A DNA stretch of 19,750 nucleotides, from positions 1-19,750 of the forward strand of contig CAKZIX010000201.1 of assembly GCA_936936565.1 (NCBI GenBank), read 5' to 3'. The translations under genes and the position numbers were made by a program. The notes under the pieces were generated by a model that had not been told where the DNA came from, did not search any database, and saw nothing but the letters and a program-made list of their open reading frames with translations. This document shows positions 1 to 6,648 of the stretch, one piece after another. Origin of the DNA: an uncultured Nocardiaceae bacterium. Lineage in GTDB: Bacteria; Actinomycetota; Actinomycetes; Mycobacteriales; Mycobacteriaceae. How positions within the stretch are numbered: the first letter of the stretch is position 1; each line of letters begins with the position of its first letter.

Positions 1-130
1 TCACGGTGCCGGCGGGTTCGATGGCCCTCGCTGGGCTCGATATGCCCTCGGCGCTGCGCTCGCATTGCTCGTCAGTCCAGACCGGGCGACGCGCGCTCAC
101 GGTGCGAGCGGGTTCGATGAGCCCTCGTTG
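1..130. repeat. Degenerate short direct repeats in the intergenic left edge
   Basis: I see no convincing gene in the first 210 bases. Positions 1-33 and 97-130 are near-identical direct copies beginning TCACGGTGC and ending GCCCTCGYTG. The core ending in GCCCTCG also recurs at about 34-50, giving three degenerate copies at 14-30, 34-50 and 111-127. They lie downstream of the proC/excisionase genes and may be part of a dispersed intergenic repeat. Function is unknown. Confidence 0.45.
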
Positions 131-160
131 CCTGCGGCGGTCTGCCGACACGCACGCGGG

Positions 161-200
161 CGCGCGAATTGCCCGGGCGTCACACCCGGGTAATCGCGCG
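161..200. terminator. Long hairpin downstream of the excisionase-like gene
   Basis: CGCGCG at 161-166 pairs with CGCGCG at 195-200, and ATTGCCCGGG at 168-177 pairs with CCCGGGTAAT at 185-194 around a 7-base loop. The stem is 16 bp with one bulged base (167) and one G/T wobble. It begins 10 bases after the minus-strand stop codon at 211, where a terminator of the proC operon is expected. There is no T-run on either side, so it would be a U-less, actinobacterial-type terminator or an RNA-stabilising hairpin. The structure is read from sequence; its function is inferred. Confidence 0.55.
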
Positions 201-210
201 AACCGGCTGC

Positions 211-480
211 TTATCCCGCGTCGAAGTACGACGTTTCCAGGTAGTCGTGCACGGCCTTGGCGTGCACCCGGAACGACCGGCCGACCCGGACCGCAGGGAG
301 CTCACCGCCGTGCACCAACCGATACACGGTCATCTTCGACACGCGCATCAAGCTCGCCACCTCGGCGACCGTGAGGAACTGCGTCGCGCCGAGCGACGAA
401 TTCCCTTCGGGCGCCGGGCTGACGGCCTGGGGCCGTCCCGGTTGCGACCTGTTACCTGTCGGCTTGTTTGCAGACGCCAT
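211..480 (-). CDS. Small excisionase-family helix-turn-helix DNA-binding protein (Rv0500A-like)
   Basis: This 89-residue protein is a MerR/excisionase-type winged-helix DNA binder. The segment LTVAEVASLMRVSKMTVYRL forms the helix-turn-helix, followed by the ELPAVRVGRSFRV wing and a C-terminal helix ending in SYFDAG. The first 30 residues look disordered (Gly/Pro/Ser/Arg). I chose the ATG at 480 because a GGAGGT ribosome-binding site (489-494) lies 8 bases upstream; the GTG at 486 would be only 2 bases from it. It sits just downstream of proC, as Rv0500A does in M. tuberculosis. It is a chromosomal regulator rather than a phage excisionase, since no integrase or att-like context is present. 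Its target genes are unknown. Confidence 0.9.
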   Translation of the reverse strand: MASANKPTGNRSQPGRPQAVSPAPEGNSSLGATQFLTVAEVASLMRVSKMTVYRLVHGGELPAVRVGRSFRVHAKAVHDYLETSYFDAG

Positions 481-488
481 CAACACAC

Positions 489-494
489 ACCTCC
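489..494 (-). promoter_or_regulatory. Ribosome-binding site deciding the start of the excisionase-like gene
   Basis: The minus strand reads GGAGGT, 8 bases before the ATG at 480. This is the strongest Shine-Dalgarno sequence I see in the window and it favours the ATG over the in-frame GTG (486) and TTG (483) just upstream. Confidence 0.7.
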
Positions 495-606
495 GGCACG
501 TGTCGCGCCGCCGGCTTCCCCTCCGGCGGAACAGACACGCACGTGCTCTAAGGAGCTTAGCGGGACTAGTGGGGTTACTGCGACCAGTGATGGCAATGAA
601 TCTTGA

Positions 607-1422
607 TCAATCTGTTGCCGAGCCCTGCTGGGAACTGCGCTCGCGGGCCGCGAACAGCGCCTCGTAGAACGCCGAACGGATCCCGGCCCGCTCCAGCTCG
701 CGCACCGCGGCCGCGGTCGTCCCCGACGGCGAAGTGACCGCCGCCCGCAAGTCCGTCGCGGTTTCGCCACTGCGCTCGAGCATCGCCGCCGAGCCGATCA
801 TCGTCTGCACCACCAGCTCGGTGGCCGTCACCCGCGGCAGCCCCAGCGCCACAGCGGCGTCGACCATCGACTCGACCATCAAGAAGAAGTAGGCCGGACC
901 CGAGCCGGACACCGCGGTGACGGCGTCCATCTGCGCCTCGCTGACGACCGCGACCTTGCCGACGGCACCCAGCGTCTCCCGGACCATGTCGACGTGCGGG
1001 GCCTTGGCAAAGCGTCCCGGCGCGATCGCGCTCATGCCCTCGCCGACCAGCATCGGCGTGTTCGGCATCGCCCGCACCACCGGGAAGCCGGCCGGCAATT
1101 TGGTCTCGAAGCGGCTCAGCGGCACCCCGGCGACGAGCGAGACGAGCATCTGGTCGTGCGCGGACTCGAGCTCCACCGTCGCCAGCTCGGCGAGCACGGC
1201 ATCGACGTCGGCGGGCTTGACCGCGACCACGATCAGATCCGCGCCCTCGGCGGCGTCGGCCACCGTGGTGACCCGGATTCCGAACCTGTCGGCCAGCTCG
1301 TCGGCGCGCTCGGCCACCGATTCGGCGGCCACCAAGTCCTTCACCGCGCGGCCGGATTCCAGCAGACCGGCGATCAGGGCCTCACCGATCCGGCCGCCCC
1401 CGAGTACAGCGATTCTCGTCAT
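607..1422 (-). CDS. proC: Pyrroline-5-carboxylate reductase
   Basis: ProC catalyses the last step of proline synthesis, NAD(P)H-dependent reduction of pyrroline-5-carboxylate, in the cytoplasm. The 271-residue protein has the N-terminal Rossmann motif IAVLGGGRIGEALIAGL (residues 4-20), the cofactor-site AVKPADV (67-73), RAMPNTPMLVGEG (117-129) and the C-terminal dimerisation domain with AVSGSGPAYFFLMVE (170-184) and TSPSGTTAAAV (230-240). Its length matches the family (about 270). I chose ATG 1422 over an upstream in-frame start at 1449 because the Rossmann strand then begins at residue 4. No Shine-Dalgarno precedes it, so it may be translated from a leaderless mRNA. The neighbours match the Rv0499-proC-Rv0500A order of mycobacteria. 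Confidence 0.96.
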   Translation of the reverse strand: MTRIAVLGGGRIGEALIAGLLESGRAVKDLVAAESVAERADELADRFGIRVTTVADAAEGADLIVVAVKPADVDAVLAELATVELESAHDQMLVSLVAGVPLSRFETKLPAGFPVVRAMPNTPMLVGEGMSAIAPGRFAKAPHVDMVRETLGAVGKVAVVSEAQMDAVTAVSGSGPAYFFLMVESMVDAAVALGLPRVTATELVVQTMIGSAAMLERSGETATDLRAAVTSPSGTTAAAVRELERAGIRSAFYEALFAARERSSQQGSATD

Positions 1423-1430
1423 GGCAGACA

Positions 1431-1436
1431 GTATTA
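1431..1436 (-). promoter_or_regulatory. Candidate -10 element of a leaderless proC transcript
   Basis: The minus strand reads TAATAC, 8 bases before the chosen proC ATG, and no ribosome-binding site lies between them. This spacing would place transcription initiation at or next to the start codon. No clear -35 element is seen. The call rests on spacing and a partial consensus only. Confidence 0.35.
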
Positions 1437-1465
1437 CCGGCCGGTTCACCGACCGCGCAGGGCGA

Positions 1466-2305
1466 CTACACCCGTCGGGGAATCAGCGCCAGCTGACGCG
1501 ATTGGGCCACCACGGCACCGGTCGAATCGACGACCACGTGATCCTCGTCGAACGCATTCGTCCCGACCGACACCGTGGTCGACTTGATCCGGAACCAGCC
1601 CGGCGCCGGGCGGCGGCGCAGGAAGACGGTCATCTGAACGGTCGGACACCAGCCCTGGCCGCTGCCGAGATTGAACACCACCGGCGCGCTCATGTCCGTC
1701 AACAGGATGGCCAGCAGCGCCAGCAGCTCGGGGTCGCCGCCGTCGCCGTCGAACGGCTTTGCCCACAGCCGCAGTTCGGGTTCGCCGGTGGCGCCGCGCG
1801 CAAACGCGGCCGACTCGTTGTCCATCCGCAGCGTCACCGCCTGACTGACGTGCACGAAGTCACCGAACGCACTGTTCTCGTAGACGATCGCGTCGGCGGC
1901 CGGCGTCACCGGCATGTCCAGCGGCGTCTGGTGCACCGGCGGATGCTCGTCGAGGTAGCCGAGCGTGACGGACGCCCGCACCGCCAGGCGACCGCCCTGG
2001 CTCAGCGTGACGTCGGCGAGGCTGATCTGACGGCCGACTTTGCGCACGTCGACCACCAGGTCGACGGTGCCGGGATCGGGTGCGGCCTGGAAATCCAGCG
2101 AGATCGCCAACGGATCCATCGGCACGCCGCGGCCGTGCAGCGTGCGCCGCGCCGCGGCGGCGATGATCGCGGCCATCGCGCCGCCGTGCACCTTTGCCCC
2201 GATGGTCCACATCGGGTCGATCTCGGCGCGATATCCGCCGTCCTGCTCGGTGAGCGTCATCAGCTCACGAAATGGTGCGGCCGTCTTCGACTCCGTTGTC
2301 GTCAC
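1466..2305 (-). CDS. Acyl-CoA thioesterase-like double-hotdog protein (Rv0499-like)
   Basis: This 279-residue protein resembles TesB-type double-hotdog acyl-CoA thioesterases and is the positional equivalent of Rv0499. The N-terminal hotdog has KVHGGAMAAIIAAAARRT (residues 38-55), with the HGG turn at the start of the long helix. A second hotdog in the C-terminal half contains GWCPTVQMTVFLRR. It has no signal peptide, so it is likely cytoplasmic. The GTG start at 2305 is preceded by an AAGGGA ribosome-binding site about 7 bases upstream. It lies between the TIM-barrel gene and proC on the same strand, with a 60-base gap upstream and a 43-base gap to proC. The substrate cannot be read from sequence; it could also be an inactive hotdog-fold protein. 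Confidence 0.8.
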   Translation of the reverse strand: MTTTESKTAAPFRELMTLTEQDGGYRAEIDPMWTIGAKVHGGAMAAIIAAAARRTLHGRGVPMDPLAISLDFQAAPDPGTVDLVVDVRKVGRQISLADVTLSQGGRLAVRASVTLGYLDEHPPVHQTPLDMPVTPAADAIVYENSAFGDFVHVSQAVTLRMDNESAAFARGATGEPELRLWAKPFDGDGGDPELLALLAILLTDMSAPVVFNLGSGQGWCPTVQMTVFLRRRPAPGWFRIKSTTVSVGTNAFDEDHVVVDSTGAVVAQSRQLALIPRRV

Positions 2306-2364
2306 GTTGCGTCCCTTCCCGTACCCAGTTCTTCGGTGCAACGACGGCCGCGGCGGCGACGATG

Positions 2365-3270
2365 TCAGGCACTGGTGTGATCGTCGACACTTTCGTCCGG
2401 TGCGGGCGGGGCGGCGACGCCGTTGAGGTGCACCCGGGCGAACGTCAGCGCCTGGTGCAGCATCGACGCCCGCTCGGCGGTGGTGCGCGCGTTCTGGGTG
2501 TTCACCTCGAGCACACACTGTCCCGAGAAACCGGACCGGGACAGGTAGTCGCACACCTCGACCACCGGCTGGCTGCCGTGCCCGGGAATCAGATGTTCGT
2601 CGTAGGCAGCGCCGCGGCCGTCGGCCAGATGCAGGTGCGTGAGCCCCTTGCCCATCCGCTTGGCGAGGTCGAGGGCATCCATGCCGGCCGTGGCCGTGTG
2701 CGAAAGATCCAGCGTGTAGTGCGCGTGCCCGGAATCGGTGGGGTCGTAGGACGGGCTGAACGCCGAGATCGAGGGCCCGGGGCCGCCGCGGCGGCGCATC
2801 CGTTCGGCGCTGCCCAGCCCGCGCCCGAAGAAGCTGTCCGCCCGCATCGGAAACATGTTCTCGACGGCAACGCTCACGTCCGAGCGCTCTTCCAGCTCGG
2901 CAACCTGATCCTTGAAGCCCTCGGCGTAGCGGCGCTGCCAGCGAAAGGGCGGATGGACCACGACGTTGCGGGCGCCCAGCGCCTCGGCGGCGCGCACCGA
3001 ACGCTCCAGCTTGGCCACCGGATCCGAGCCCCAGACACGCTGCGAAATCAGCAGGCAGGGCGCGTGCACGGCCTGCACCGGCACCGCGTACGTGCGCACG
3101 AACTGCTTGATCGCCTCGATGTCCTGGCTGACCGACTCGGCCCACACCATCAGCTCCACGCCGTCGTAACCGAGATCGGCGGCATAGCGGAATGCCGACT
3201 CGGTGTTTTGCGGGTAGACGGACGCCGTCGACAGTCCGACCAGGATGCTGTGACGTTGCGGGCTGGCCAC
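2365..3270 (-). CDS. Xylose-isomerase-like TIM-barrel protein (Rv0498-like)
   Basis: The 301-residue protein belongs to the AP-endonuclease-2/xylose-isomerase TIM-barrel superfamily. The strands start with LVGLSTASVYP (10-20) and continue through GYDGVELMVW (34-43). Likely metal ligands at the strand ends are His69 (VHAP), His106 (VVHPPF), Glu137 (VENMF), Asp188 and His191 (LDLSH), His212/His214/Asp217 (THLHLAD), His231 (PGHG) and Glu255 (LEVN). The family includes sugar isomerases and endonuclease IV-like enzymes; the substrate here is unknown. The GTG start at 3270 follows the stop of the membrane-protein gene by 10 bases, so the two are probably co-transcribed. An extended C-terminal tail (residues 283-301) is Pro/Asp-rich. 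Confidence 0.85.
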   Translation of the reverse strand: MASPQRHSILVGLSTASVYPQNTESAFRYAADLGYDGVELMVWAESVSQDIEAIKQFVRTYAVPVQAVHAPCLLISQRVWGSDPVAKLERSVRAAEALGARNVVVHPPFRWQRRYAEGFKDQVAELEERSDVSVAVENMFPMRADSFFGRGLGSAERMRRRGGPGPSISAFSPSYDPTDSGHAHYTLDLSHTATAGMDALDLAKRMGKGLTHLHLADGRGAAYDEHLIPGHGSQPVVEVCDYLSRSGFSGQCVLEVNTQNARTTAERASMLHQALTFARVHLNGVAAPPAPDESVDDHTSA

Positions 3271-3280
3271 CCTGGTGACC

Positions 3281-4702
3281 CTAGTTCGTCGTGAGCAGGA
3301 AGGCGAGCGGACCGATGGTCACGAAGATCCCGACCACGATCGCAATCACCGTGCTCATGATGTCGTCGGTCTTGCGTAGCACGCGTACCAGCGCAACCAT
3401 GCCGACGATCACGATCACCGCCAGCGCGAGCGCGATCACGGGCATCATTTCCCAGAGCCGCTCGAAGCCCTTGAACAGCAAGGCGCCCACCACAATTGCC
3501 GACAGCGCTTCGACACCGAGCAACAGCCATTCCCGGCGGTGATTGCGCGCCGGCGCGGGCTCGGCCACCTCGTCGCCGGCCGCGTCCACGTCGGCCTCGT
3601 CCTCGTTTTCGGCGTCCGCTTGCGGTGCCTCGGTGCGCTTGCGCAGCAACTCACTTGCCACCGACGCACCCGAAAGCAATTCCGGCTCACGATCTTCCAC
3701 CGACCACGCCGTGACGGTCGTCGTTTCTTCCTCGCGCTCAGGCGTTTTCGCGAGCTCGCGACGGCCGCGCCGCGATGTCGGTTCGGTGGGACGCGGCGGG
3801 GCCGGATCGGTGGGCCGATCGTCGGCACCCACATCCGGCGCACGCTTGGCATCGCCCAGATACGACGAAATGGGCTGCGGGGCAGGCCAAGCCGCGGTCG
3901 ACGGACCGAGATCTGGTGCTGGGTCGCGCTTGCGCAGGTTCGCGGGCGCGGCGGAGCTGCGCGCCGGGCCCTGTGCGCCGGACTTGGCAGCCGGCGTCGA
4001 CGTGGCTCGCGGATCGGGCCCTTCGGACTTCGCCGTGGACCGTGCGTCCGGTGCGGCGGCAGGACGCGGGTCGGGCGTCCGCGCACTGCGCGGTTTCCAG
4101 GCATCCGGCGCGGCGCGGCCACCGGACGTGCGCTGATCCGAGGGCGCCTGCGGCTCCGGATTCGGCGCGGGCCGCGTGCCCGGCAGGTCCAGCCGAGACG
4201 GCTGCGCAGACGTGTTGGCGTCGGGCGCGCGCCGCGATCCACCCGACTGTGCGGGCGCATCGGACTCCCGCGCAGGCCGCGATCGCCGCGATGGCAGCCC
4301 AGGCGCCTCGGCATCAGATCCACGACGCGATTCCCGCGACGCATCCGCATCCGGCGCGCGCCGCGATCCGCCCGCAGCCTGCGCAGACGCCTCCGCCTCG
4401 GCGGCACGACGCGCGGCGCGCGACGGCAGCACCGGCGCTTCGGCGGCTGACTCCGCGCGCGCACCCGTGCGTGCCGCCGGTTCCGAAACCTTCTGTGGTG
4501 CAGCAGCATTCACATCGTCCACCGCGGCGTGGTGGGTGGCGTCGGCGCGCACGACGGGCTGCTCGCCGGTGAGCTCGGCAACCGAGATCCCGTTCTTGTT
4601 GCCGCGACGGCGCCGCCCACCAGAGCTCGACGACTGGCCGCCGTTGCGAGCCAACAGCTCCGCGACGGAAATCTGACCGGTGTCCTCGGGGTTCTGGGTC
4701 AC
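3281..4702 (-). CDS. Membrane protein with long disordered N-terminus (Rv0497-like)
   Basis: The 473-residue protein ends in three predicted membrane helices (about 391-410, 420-441 and 447-470) preceded by a long cytoplasmic region rich in Pro, Ala, Arg, Ser, Asp and Glu. Near the N-terminus are two copies of the short motif ISVAEL (residues 11-16 and 39-44), separated by a basic Gly/Arg stretch. Residues 88-129 and 132-170 look like a duplicated module (EAPxLPSR followed by GGSRRAPDA). From memory Rv0497 is about 310 residues, so the disordered region appears expanded here. The GTG start at 4702 overlaps the ppx stop as GTGA, indicating translational coupling with the polyphosphatase. Function is unknown; a scaffolding role through the repeated motifs is only a guess. 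Confidence 0.85.
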   Translation of the reverse strand: MTQNPEDTGQISVAELLARNGGQSSSSGGRRRRGNKNGISVAELTGEQPVVRADATHHAAVDDVNAAAPQKVSEPAARTGARAESAAEAPVLPSRAARRAAEAEASAQAAGGSRRAPDADASRESRRGSDAEAPGLPSRRSRPARESDAPAQSGGSRRAPDANTSAQPSRLDLPGTRPAPNPEPQAPSDQRTSGGRAAPDAWKPRSARTPDPRPAAAPDARSTAKSEGPDPRATSTPAAKSGAQGPARSSAAPANLRKRDPAPDLGPSTAAWPAPQPISSYLGDAKRAPDVGADDRPTDPAPPRPTEPTSRRGRRELAKTPEREEETTTVTAWSVEDREPELLSGASVASELLRKRTEAPQADAENEDEADVDAAGDEVAEPAPARNHRREWLLLGVEALSAIVVGALLFKGFERLWEMMPVIALALAVIVIVGMVALVRVLRKTDDIMSTVIAIVVGIFVTIGPLAFLLTTN

Positions 4703-5655
4703 CTGGCGCCCCCGAGCAGTTCGCCGCCGCTGACCTGCGTATCGAGTCGTCGCAAGATCAGCCCTTCCCGTAGCGCCCAGGGGCAAATTTCGATCGTATC
4801 CACAGACAGTGCACGCATGCTCGCCTCCGCGATCAACGCGCCGGCCACCAGCTGCGGCGACCGATCGCTGCTTACACCTTCCAATTCTGCACGGTCGGCA
4901 GACGTCATCCGGGAGATGAACGCGATGAGCTGGCGCAGACCGGCGCTGGTGAGCGTGCGGCGCACGCGCGGACCGGCGGCCGACGGCGCGGCGCCCGACA
5001 GCCGCGCCAGGGACCGGAACGTCTTCGAGGTGCCGACGGCCAGGTCGGGTGCGCCGGTGGCGGACAGCTTGCGCGCGGGCTCGACGAGTTCGGCGTCGAG
5101 CCAGTCGCGCAGCACTGCGATGCGCCGCTTGCCCGGCGGATCTTCGGGCAACCAGTCGCGGGTGAGCCGCCCGGCGCCGAGCGCGAGCGAGAGCGCGACG
5201 TCGGGTTCTTCGTCGCCGCCGATGCTCATTTCGAGCGATCCGCCGCCGATGTCGATGTTCAGGATGCGCCCCGCGCTCCACCCGAACCAGCGCCGCACCG
5301 ACAGGAACGTCAGCCGCGCCTCGTCGGTACCGGCGAGCACGGCCAGATGCACGCCCGTCTTCTCGCGCAGCCGGGTCAGCATTTCCTCGGAGTTCTTGGC
5401 GTCGCGCACCGCCGAGGTGGCGAACGCCATCAGCTCGCCGCAGCCGGAAGTCTTTGCGATGCTGTTGAATTCGTCGACCGTGTCGATCAGCCGGGCTTCC
5501 CCCTCGGCGGTGATGCAGCCGTCGTCGTCCAGCGCCTCGGCCAGGCGCAACATTGCCTTCGTCGAGCTCATCGGCATGGGGTGGGCACCCCGATGTGCGT
5601 CCACCACGAGTAGGTGGACGGTATTGCTGCCAACATCGAGTACCCCAAGACGCAC
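4699..5655 (-). CDS. ppx: Exopolyphosphatase, PPX/GppA family (PPX1 type)
   Basis: This 318-residue protein has the actin-like ATPase fold of the Ppx/GppA family, which releases phosphate from inorganic polyphosphate and/or hydrolyses pppGpp. Visible motifs are the phosphate-1 loop DVGSNTVHLLVVD (residues 7-19), AFATSAVRDAKNSEE (77-91), GTDEARL (109-115) with the catalytic-type acid, and the phosphate-2 loop NIDIGGGSLEMSIGG (133-147). The length is that of the short two-domain mycobacterial PPX1, without the HD-type C-terminal domains of E. coli Ppx. The GTG start at 5655 lacks a ribosome-binding site and is preceded by a TATGGT element 6 bases away, suggesting a leaderless mRNA. The gene is coupled to the downstream membrane protein and diverges from the cysteine-rich gene. 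Confidence 0.93.
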   Translation of the reverse strand: MRLGVLDVGSNTVHLLVVDAHRGAHPMPMSSTKAMLRLAEALDDDGCITAEGEARLIDTVDEFNSIAKTSGCGELMAFATSAVRDAKNSEEMLTRLREKTGVHLAVLAGTDEARLTFLSVRRWFGWSAGRILNIDIGGGSLEMSIGGDEEPDVALSLALGAGRLTRDWLPEDPPGKRRIAVLRDWLDAELVEPARKLSATGAPDLAVGTSKTFRSLARLSGAAPSAAGPRVRRTLTSAGLRQLIAFISRMTSADRAELEGVSSDRSPQLVAGALIAEASMRALSVDTIEICPWALREGLILRRLDTQVSGGELLGGAR

Positions 5656-5661
5656 ACGAAA

Positions 5662-5680
5662 ACCATACTGGAGCTAGCGT
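5662..5680. promoter_or_regulatory. Face-to-face -10 elements of two divergent leaderless promoters
   Basis: Only 33 bases separate the two GTG starts (5655 minus, 5689 plus). The minus strand reads TATGGT at 5667-5662, 6 bases before the ppx GTG. The plus strand reads TAGCGT at 5675-5680, 8 bases before the GTG of the cysteine-rich gene. Neither gene has a properly placed Shine-Dalgarno. The geometry implies leaderless transcripts from overlapping promoters. It is inferred from the TANNNT consensus and spacing; no -35 elements are evident. Confidence 0.4.
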
Positions 5681-5688
5681 CGGTACCT

Positions 5689-6573
5689 GTGGCCACGCAA
5701 TTCTCCGTGGGGGCGAACGGAGCGACGGGACAAGCTGTCGCCCCCGTAGACCTTCCGATACCGACGGTGCTGACCTCCGGATCCAAGTTGGACCCTGCGC
5801 CCGAGGTCGACCTGGACTTTCCGCGCGAATGGCTCGAGTTCGTCGACCCGGCGAACGAATCGCACACCATCGCAGCGGATCTGACATGGCTGCTGTCGCG
5901 TTGGACGTGTGTTTTCGGCACCCCGGCGTGTCAGGGCATCATCGAGGACCGCCCCGACGACGGCTGCTGCAGCCACGGCGCCTTCCTGTCCGACGACGAC
6001 GATCGCAAACGGCTGGACGCGGCCGTGAAGCTGCTCACACCGGACGATTGGCAGCTGCGCGAGAAGGGTCTGGGCCGCAAGGGCTACCTGGAAACCGACG
6101 AGCTCGACGACGAACCCGCCCTGAAGACGCGCAAGTACAAGGGTGCCTGCATCTTCCTGAACCGCCCCGGCTTCGACGGCGGGATCGGTTGTGCACTGCA
6201 CCGGATGGCGCTGCGCACCGGCGTGGAGCCGCACACCGTCAAGCCCGACGTGTGCTGGCAGCTGCCGATCCGCCGGAATCAGGAGTGGGTGACCCGGCCG
6301 GACGGCGTAGAGATCCTGCGTACCCAGATCGGCGAGTACGACCGCCGTGGCTGGGGCTCGGGCGGGGTCGACCTGCACTGGTACTGCACCGGGTCGCCGG
6401 ACGCACACGTCGGCAAGCGGCCGGTGTACGAGTCCTACGCTCCCGAGCTCACCGAGCTTCTTGGTGCGCCCGCCTACGCCGAGCTGGCCCGGCTGTGCAA
6501 ACAGCGCGCGGCGCAGGGCCTGGTGGCCCCGCACCCCGCGACGGTGCACGCCAACCGGATGATCCCGAGGTGA
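5689..6573 (+). CDS. Cysteine-rich YkgJ/DUF3109-like protein (Rv0495c-like)
   Basis: The 294-residue protein corresponds by position and length to Rv0495c (about 296 residues). Cysteines cluster as Cys74, Cys81, Cys93-Cys94, Cys154, Cys168, Cys189 and Cys233. The pattern, including GCCSHGAF (92-99), a later CALHRMA (168-174) and DVCWQLPIRR (187-196), resembles the YkgJ/DUF3109 families, which are predicted to chelate zinc or iron. A conserved DLHWYC (228-233) follows. An in-frame ATG at 5614 would put the start inside ppx; I prefer GTG 5689 because it gives the family length and sits 8 bases after a -10-like TAGCGT. There is no signal peptide or membrane helix. The biochemical role is unknown. 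Confidence 0.82.
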   Translation: MATQFSVGANGATGQAVAPVDLPIPTVLTSGSKLDPAPEVDLDFPREWLEFVDPANESHTIAADLTWLLSRWTCVFGTPACQGIIEDRPDDGCCSHGAFLSDDDDRKRLDAAVKLLTPDDWQLREKGLGRKGYLETDELDDEPALKTRKYKGACIFLNRPGFDGGIGCALHRMALRTGVEPHTVKPDVCWQLPIRRNQEWVTRPDGVEILRTQIGEYDRRGWGSGGVDLHWYCTGSPDAHVGKRPVYESYAPELTELLGAPAYAELARLCKQRAAQGLVAPHPATVHANRMIPR

Positions 6574-6580
6574 ATGGCGC

Positions 6581-6606
6581 CATCCGTTCACTCAGCCGGA
6601 CGGATG
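6581..6606 (+). terminator. Hairpin between convergent genes
   Basis: CATCCGT (6581-6587) pairs perfectly with ACGGATG (6600-6606) across a 12-base loop, 8 bases after the stop of the cysteine-rich gene. It is followed on the plus strand by CTGCCTTTCATTC, a weak pyrimidine tract. It lies in the 75-base gap between that gene and the convergent end of phnE, so it could act in both directions. Confidence 0.45.
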
Positions 6607-6648
6607 CTGCCTTTCATTCGGTCGGATCAGCGGCAGACGTCGCCTCCG

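Noticed and set aside
211..480. Phage or plasmid excisionase marking an integrated element
   Set aside because: The gene is a conserved chromosomal neighbour of proC in mycobacteria, and no integrase, tRNA or att-like duplication is present.
917..2380. Long plus-strand open frames opposite proC and the thioesterase gene
   Set aside because: They are antisense shadows in GC-rich DNA: low-complexity Arg/Ala/His translations without domains, opposite genes with clear family motifs.
4703..5887. Upstream extension of the membrane-protein frame through ppx
   Set aside because: It is a shadow of ppx in another frame. The GTGA overlap at 4699-4702 provides a natural start.
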